A stretch of 17,825 nucleotides of DNA, from the NCBI GenBank assembly GCA_003265885.1, contig QFBQ01000034.1, positions 1 to 17,825 of the forward strand, given 5' to 3'. Below the pieces are notes generated by a model that was not told the DNA's origin, did not search any database, and saw nothing but the letters and a program-made list of their open reading frames with translations. Within the stretch, counting starts at the first letter, position 1, and the number at the start of each line of letters is the position of its first letter. Shown here piece after piece: positions 13,368-17,825 of this stretch. The stretch comes from Candidatus Marinamargulisbacteria bacterium SCGC AG-343-D04 (lineage in GTDB: Bacteria > Margulisbacteria > Marinamargulisbacteria > GCA-2716485 > GCA-002719695). A program made the position numbers and the translations under genes.

Positions 13368-14687
13368 TTGCAAATATCAGCACTTAAGCACATCTTGTGT
13401 GCCCAAAATGTGGTGTCCAAAACCTTTTTAGAGTCGATTGCCGAGCGTTCTTGTGCAGAGCTTTACGAGTATTTGTCTCGTCATCATATTATATCTGAGC
13501 CTGTATTACATAAGGCTATTTCCGATCATACAGGGATGAAAAGAGTATCGTTGGGGGAGATGGTGTGGGATATGTCGTTGATGACACAAACTCGATTTCA
13601 AGGGTGTATACAAAAAGGGTATCTTCCTTTATTCGAGAACAGTACCTCACTTATGGTGGGGGTCTATAATCCGTATAAGGGCGGTTTAGATAGTCAGGCA
13701 TCTGTAGAGATGTCGTTGATGCTGCGTCATGAAATGGAGGGACTGTTATGCAGAGGTAACAACGATATAGTTGATCAGATTATAGAAAAGGCGATTCGGT
13801 CTGGAAGTTCAGATATTCATGGGTATGGTCTGAAGGAAGGAGGGATGGATATTTGTATGAGAATTAATGGGCGAGTGGTGCATGAAAAGACATTATCGTA
13901 TGAAGAGGCGCAATTTTTTATTCAGAAAATAAAGTTGGAGGCAAAGATAGATAGTGGGGTTAGTGTTTTACCTCAAGATGGTCAGATGAGGTGGTGTAGA
14001 CAGGGAGATGCTTGCGAGCTGAGAGTGTCAACATTACCTACCATCTCTGGAGAAGATATCGTGTTGAGAGTCTTAGACCATGAAGACCCTTATGTTTCTT
14101 TTCGTGATTTAGGTATGAAAAAAGAGGCGATTGATGCGTGTAAAAAGATGCTTAATCATAAATCTGGTTTAGTGCTGATAACAGGGGCCACAGGGTCCGG
14201 GAAGACCACCACTATTTATGCCTTATTAAGGTATTTGCAAGTACAAAAGAGTGGGGTCATTGTGAGTATAGAAGATCCAGTAGAGAAGTCCTTATACGGG
14301 GTACGACAATCTCGCGTTAATCAAGAGTCTGGATATACCTATGCTGCTGGATTAAAGGCGGTATTAAGGCAAGATCCGGATGTGATTATGCTAGGAGAGA
14401 TTCGAGATGAAGAGACAGCGCGTATTGCAATACAAGCCGCATATACGGGTCATTTAGTAATATCGACGTTGCATACACATGATGTAGAGTCTAGTTTAAT
14501 GAGGTTAAAATCTTTAGGTTGTGATGAATTTTTAACTCGATATGTATTAAAAGGTATATTATCACAGAGATTAGAGCCTATTGTTTGTAGTTGTGTGGAA
14601 AAAAATATTACGAATAAGTGTTTAAACTGTCATCAAACGGGGGTTTATAAACGTGAGCTTCGGCAAGAGTTTAAAGTGTTTAAATAA
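13368..14687 (+). CDS. GspE/PilB-type secretion or type IV pilus assembly ATPase
   Basis: A hexameric ATPase of the type II secretion / type IV pilus / competence family that powers pilin polymerisation from the cytoplasm. An N-terminal MshEN-like domain (about 30-120, YLSRHHIISEPVLHKAI), then the catalytic core: Asp box GSSDIH (146-151), Walker A GATGSGKT (273-280), Walker B with VIMLGEIRDEETA (339-351) and His box TGHLVISTLHTHD (360-372). At 439 residues it is shorter than typical GspE/PilB (500-570); both the N-domain and the C-terminal metal-binding loop (C407, C409, C418, C421) are compact. The start is a TTG at 13368-13370, five bases after the mreB stop and without a Shine-Dalgarno; coupling to mreB is likely. 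No other pilus or secretion gene is in the window, so I cannot choose between the three systems. Confidence 0.9.
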   Translation: MQISALKHILCAQNVVSKTFLESIAERSCAELYEYLSRHHIISEPVLHKAISDHTGMKRVSLGEMVWDMSLMTQTRFQGCIQKGYLPLFENSTSLMVGVYNPYKGGLDSQASVEMSLMLRHEMEGLLCRGNNDIVDQIIEKAIRSGSSDIHGYGLKEGGMDICMRINGRVVHEKTLSYEEAQFFIQKIKLEAKIDSGVSVLPQDGQMRWCRQGDACELRVSTLPTISGEDIVLRVLDHEDPYVSFRDLGMKKEAIDACKKMLNHKSGLVLITGATGSGKTTTIYALLRYLQVQKSGVIVSIEDPVEKSLYGVRQSRVNQESGYTYAAGLKAVLRQDPDVIMLGEIRDEETARIAIQAAYTGHLVISTLHTHDVESSLMRLKSLGCDEFLTRYVLKGILSQRLEPIVCSCVEKNITNKCLNCHQTGVYKRELRQEFKVFK

Positions 14688-14691
14688 AACC

Positions 14692-14725
14692 AGAACATGC
14701 CGCCTATAAATGGCGAGCATGTTCT
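14692..14725. terminator. Bidirectional terminator between the ATPase and NHL genes
   Basis: AGAACATGC-CGCC (14692-14704) pairs with GGCG-GCATGTTCT (14712-14725) with one bulged A: a 13-bp stem with a 7-base loop. It is flanked by T-rich sequence on the minus-strand side (GGTTTTATTT) and a weaker one on the plus side, and sits between two convergent genes. Confidence 0.8.
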
Positions 14726-14742
14726 AAATCTTATAGTTATGT

Positions 14743-16638
14743 TTATCCTCCAGAAGACATAGATGATTGATAAGTAGTATCGAGATCGTAATCGTGTAAT
14801 TCAGAAGGTAGAATATGAAGTTCTAGTTCTCCTGAATAATAATTTCTAGAAATCCCTACTACGGTTCCAGCTGAAGAACTAGAACCTTTTTGAATAGCCG
14901 TTTGTTCAAAAGGGTCGATGTTTGGCATATCATATCCAAGGTTTTTATCAAATGACCTATCTGTTCCATATGCTTGAACTCCAGCATTATCATAGTTCGA
15001 CACCATAATCTTATCATCTTCCCCGATGATTATGTCAGAAATATATCCTAACTTGTCTTTGCCTTCACCTTTTTCTCCAAAAGAACCAACGGTTGTTCCA
15101 TCATATTGTGTCACATGTATTTGTTGATCTCCTGACCAGTAATCTATTTCTCCTATAAAAATTTGGTTATTGCTATCAACGGCGAGATGTCTGACATCAT
15201 GACTGTGACCATGAGCAAAATCGTCTTTTTTAGTTAAGGCTCCGGAATCAACTTCAAAAATGGATACGTTTGTATTATCTAAAAAGAGATAGTCTCCGTC
15301 TTTGTTGACATCAAATCCACTTTTATACGAGATAGCATTAGGGTCATTAGTGACTTCATAGGCAGCGTCGAGAACCCCATTTGTGTCTAGTTTATAAATT
15401 TTTCCAATAGCGTCATATACATGCAGATTATTATCATGAATGACCATTGTCTCTGCGTATTGCCACTCTCCGGTTTCAGGGCTGGGAAGCGTTAGTGTGG
15501 AGACGAATGTTCCAGAAGGGTCTAGTTTCAAGATAGTCTGGTTGGATAATAAGACAAAAATGTATCCATTATCATCTACTTTAAGATCTACAACATATTC
15601 ATTTCCAAGAAGATCATGAAGAGAGGTATGGTGTGTATCAGGCGCGTCACTATCTACTTTGACTTGAAAGGGAATAGAGGCATAGCCGATGTCATGCTCA
15701 AAGGATTCTGAAAACATAGATGCTGAGATTATAAGCTGATACTCTTTAGAGCTTGTTAAATCCTTTAATTCAGAAACATTAGGGCAATCTTCACGGAGAT
15801 CTTCATAACTAACATAGGGAGTGTCTGTATGAAAACTGCTATAGTTACATAGACTGTTTCCGGTGTTATCCACAATATGAACCCAGTACTCTACAGAAAA
15901 ATTATCATCAGAGGTTAAACCGGTATCAGTTAATACAGGAGTGACTGCTGGCCAAGATAATTCCATATATTCAACATGGTCTTTTAAAATAACGTCGGAG
16001 GTATGAAGATCTCCTGTATCTTCAATGGATCCTACAATGGAATCTCCGAAATTTTCGTAAGTCATCGCATTCCAGTTGTATAAATAGAAAGAGTGAGTCT
16101 TGACTATAGCGTTATTTGAATCATAAATGTTTATTGTAACAGGGCCACCTGCTGAAAGATTAATAGAGGATTCACCATCAGAGTCTTTAATTTCAAATTC
16201 AGAGACATAATCATGCGAAGAGTCTAAAGTGAAAGGAATGGTAGAAGAGCCAGAAGAAGATACATATACTAACTCGGCTTTTGAAATAGAGGTATCTTTA
16301 TGGATGACTTCAAATTCTATATTAATAGAGTTATTGTCATTATATGATTCTTGATGAACAAAAGGGATTGTTAACTCCCCTGCAGTTATCTCTAATAAAT
16401 CTAGCGTTTCCATAAACAGATATTGATCAAAATTATTCATATCTATATTTCGAGGATTTTCTTCAAATGTATCCATTATGATACTCAGGCCTTCTATTAC
16501 ATTAAAATCATGAACTAGAAGCTGTTCCTCTGTTTTAGCTTGAAGCGTTTCAATTTCAGAACTATCAAAAATAGCGAATTCTAATAAATTAGGGTCCAGG
16601 CCTCCATCATAAGAACTATTGTTGATATCGTGAAACAT
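14743..16638 (-). CDS. NHL-like beta-propeller protein; probably the C-terminal part of the upstream lipoprotein
   Basis: A 631-residue frame. The N-terminal half (about 90-330) is rich in beta strands and Ser/Asp/Thr and looks like extracellular Ig-like domains. The C-terminal part (about 340-600) has repeated units in the NHL/beta-propeller style, e.g. VVDLKVDDNGYIFVLLSN, HLAVDSNNQIFIGE and ISDIIIGEDDKIMVSNY. Proteins of this kind are usually exported, yet this frame has no signal peptide and no clear ribosome binding site at its first Met (16638). The frame stays open upstream of that Met, through IKETILYPITDEDG, until it meets the A7 run at 16707-16713 inside the lipoprotein gene. This suggests a single surface lipoprotein of about 1,000 residues. 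The binding partner is unknown. Confidence 0.75.
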   Translation of the reverse strand: MFHDINNSSYDGGLDPNLLEFAIFDSSEIETLQAKTEEQLLVHDFNVIEGLSIIMDTFEENPRNIDMNNFDQYLFMETLDLLEITAGELTIPFVHQESYNDNNSINIEFEVIHKDTSISKAELVYVSSSGSSTIPFTLDSSHDYVSEFEIKDSDGESSINLSAGGPVTINIYDSNNAIVKTHSFYLYNWNAMTYENFGDSIVGSIEDTGDLHTSDVILKDHVEYMELSWPAVTPVLTDTGLTSDDNFSVEYWVHIVDNTGNSLCNYSSFHTDTPYVSYEDLREDCPNVSELKDLTSSKEYQLIISASMFSESFEHDIGYASIPFQVKVDSDAPDTHHTSLHDLLGNEYVVDLKVDDNGYIFVLLSNQTILKLDPSGTFVSTLTLPSPETGEWQYAETMVIHDNNLHVYDAIGKIYKLDTNGVLDAAYEVTNDPNAISYKSGFDVNKDGDYLFLDNTNVSIFEVDSGALTKKDDFAHGHSHDVRHLAVDSNNQIFIGEIDYWSGDQQIHVTQYDGTTVGSFGEKGEGKDKLGYISDIIIGEDDKIMVSNYDNAGVQAYGTDRSFDKNLGYDMPNIDPFEQTAIQKGSSSSAGTVVGISRNYYSGELELHILPSELHDYDLDTTYQSSMSSGG

Positions 16639-16681
16639 GCCGTCCTCATCTGTAATAGGATATAAAATAGTTTCTTTGATA

Positions 16682-17731
16682 TTATTTCTTATTGCTGATT
16701 TTGCTGTTTTTTTCTGCGTCTGTATCCGTGGTTTTTTCGTCAGCTCCTATTGCTGCTGACAGCGCATCAATTAAACCCTGTGTGGAAATCTTAGTTCCTT
16801 CGGAATGACTTTTTGCGAAACTATCAAGAAAAACTTTGGGAATTTGAGCGTCTTTAAAAACTTCATAGATAAGATCTTTAGATTCTGCCTCAGTTGGTAA
16901 ATCCGAAGTGGATGATGTTTCAGTGTTTACAATGCTTTGCGCCTGTTTTGTTGTTTTGGTGATTTTTTCAAGATCTTTTATTCTGTCTGCTTCTACTTGA
17001 ATAGTTGTTGATGTAGAAATGTCAGCTTTGTTTTTTTTGGGAGAAACGGCTGTTTTTGTTTTGAGTTTAAACTCTTTTTTGAGATCATCATACACTTGTA
17101 TAGCAACTTTATAGAGTAGTTTCTTAGTAGAGGAGCTTAGTTCTTCACTAGAGTCGGATAGAGCGGTAGAAATACTATTTCCAATTAAACTATAGAGTTC
17201 GTAAGTAGTTTCATCTATATTTGCAGAAACGGTACTGTTATCAGTCTCTACATGTATAACTCCTTTAAATTCTAGAATCTCTTCTTTGTCAGTCGTACTG
17301 GCGTTATCGACATTACACTCAAGCCGAGCTAGTAAAATATCTGTGGGTGCATTTTCAAAGGTCATGGATTCAGCTGCATTATCAATCGTTGGAGAAATAG
17401 CTAAGGTTTTTAAAGTTCCAGAACTATCCAGATAGCCTAACTCACCTTCACATTTTCCATTAAAATCTATCGGAGCTGATGATGAAAAAGAAAGGCCAGA
17501 GGAGCTTGAAGAACTAGAAGAAGAGGAGCTGCTATTGGTTCCAATGAGACTTTCAAGTTCGCTCGCAATATTAAAATTAATAACAGCGGTACTAGATCCA
17601 GATGGGGTAGAGTCAGAGGTAGTGGATGTGGTGTCACTATCTCCTGAGCTTCCACAGGATGCAAGAATCCCAATTAACATAAAACTAATAAGACCTGATA
17701 CTATTTTCTTGAGAATAACTTTACTTGTCAT
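16682..17731 (-). CDS. Lipoprotein N-terminal region with a polyserine tract
   Basis: Residues 1-26 form a lipoprotein signal peptide: basic start (TSKVILKK), hydrophobic core and lipobox LASC with Cys26 as the lipidation site. A Ser/Thr/Asp-rich linker follows, including twelve consecutive Ser (67-78), then a region of mixed helix and strand, two Cys (near CEGELG and LECNVD) and a helical Lys/Glu-rich part. The frame ends at 16682-16684 soon after an A7 run; dropping one A there joins it to the NHL frame downstream as DAEKTAKSAIRNN. The ATG at 17729-17731 is supported by AAGGGG seven bases upstream. Function is unknown; the protein should be anchored in a membrane and face outward. Confidence 0.8.
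   Translation of the reverse strand: MTSKVILKKIVSGLISFMLIGILASCGSSGDSDTTSTTSDSTPSGSSTAVINFNIASELESLIGTNSSSSSSSSSSSSGLSFSSSAPIDFNGKCEGELGYLDSSGTLKTLAISPTIDNAAESMTFENAPTDILLARLECNVDNASTTDKEEILEFKGVIHVETDNSTVSANIDETTYELYSLIGNSISTALSDSSEELSSSTKKLLYKVAIQVYDDLKKEFKLKTKTAVSPKKNKADISTSTTIQVEADRIKDLEKITKTTKQAQSIVNTETSSTSDLPTEAESKDLIYEVFKDAQIPKVFLDSFAKSHSEGTKISTQGLIDALSAAIGADEKTTDTDAEKNSKISNKK
16707..16713 (-). other. A7 run joining the lipoprotein and NHL frames
   Basis: Coding-strand GAAAAAAACAGC. With seven A the lipoprotein frame ends 28 bases later; with six A it continues without a stop into the NHL frame. A nearby A6 run (about 16727-16732) could also serve, but it gives a less fitting composition (PRIQTQKK instead of TTDTDAEK). 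Confidence 0.55.
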
Positions 17732-17738
17732 TGATTTA

Positions 17739-17744
17739 CCCCTT
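17739..17744 (-). promoter_or_regulatory. Ribosome binding site of the lipoprotein gene
   Basis: AAGGGG on the minus strand, seven bases before the ATG at 17729-17731. Confidence 0.7.
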
Positions 17745-17772
17745 TTAAACTTTTATATATCGAACTATATTT

Positions 17773-17800
17773 ACTATATACTAATAAAAAAATAAGACAA
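17773..17800 (-). promoter_or_regulatory. Candidate promoter of the lipoprotein/NHL gene
   Basis: On the minus strand TTGTCT (17795-17800) and TATAGT (17773-17778) are 16 bases apart, about 40 bases upstream of the ATG. The surrounding DNA is very AT-rich, so chance matches are likely. Confidence 0.4.
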
Positions 17801-17825
17801 GCTAATAGTGTACAGATGTCACGCT

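Noticed and set aside
1..17825. tRNA, rRNA, CRISPR array, transposase or integrase genes
   Set aside because: I looked through the intergenic stretches and reading frames and found no cloverleaf, regularly spaced direct repeats or recombinase motifs.

Overview
The window is AT-rich bacterial DNA carrying ordinary housekeeping genes, mixed with poorly conserved Sel1-repeat genes and a secreted-protein locus. A lipoprotein signal peptide, MreB, a GspE/PilB-type secretion or pilus ATPase and menaquinone synthesis (MenA) suggest a rod-shaped bacterium, probably with two membranes. Several Sel1-repeat genes and gene fragments are more typical of host-associated or uncultivated lineages than of well-known model bacteria. 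I cannot place it in a phylum from the sequence alone. Coding density is high, many genes overlap, and the intergenic DNA is AT-rich with long A/T runs.

Layout. (1) Positions 1-3511, plus strand: the 3' part of one Sel1-type gene, an AT-rich gap of 439 bases, and a complete second Sel1-type gene. The gap holds a diverged second copy of the 3' end of menA and a large hairpin ending in a T run. (2) Positions 3513-10566, minus strand: a translation and cofactor operon read nusA-infB-rbfA-nrnA-truB-ribF-menA, with overlaps or gaps of only a few bases. (3) Positions 10614-11152: a SlyD-like FKBP prolyl isomerase with its own terminator. (4) Positions 11333-12223: a small unknown plus-strand gene facing a 5'-truncated Sel1 gene fragment. 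(5) Positions 12331-14687, plus strand: mreB followed by a compact GspE/PilB-type ATPase. (6) Positions 14743-17731, minus strand: a lipoprotein N-terminus followed by a beta-propeller (NHL-like) protein, which I read as one gene split by a frameshift.

The most unusual signal is a set of reading-frame breaks. infB is broken at two A-runs and at a third point near its N-terminus, and its first IF2_N domain is in frame with nusA with no stop between them. The lipoprotein/NHL gene is broken at another A7 run. At three of these sites, removing one A from a run of six or seven restores a convincing protein. Homopolymer errors in the assembly are the simplest explanation. Real decay, or rescue by RNA polymerase slippage as reported in AT-rich endosymbionts, are alternatives. 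The second signal is the duplicated menA 3' end downstream of each Sel1 gene, which looks like the scar of a tandem duplication.
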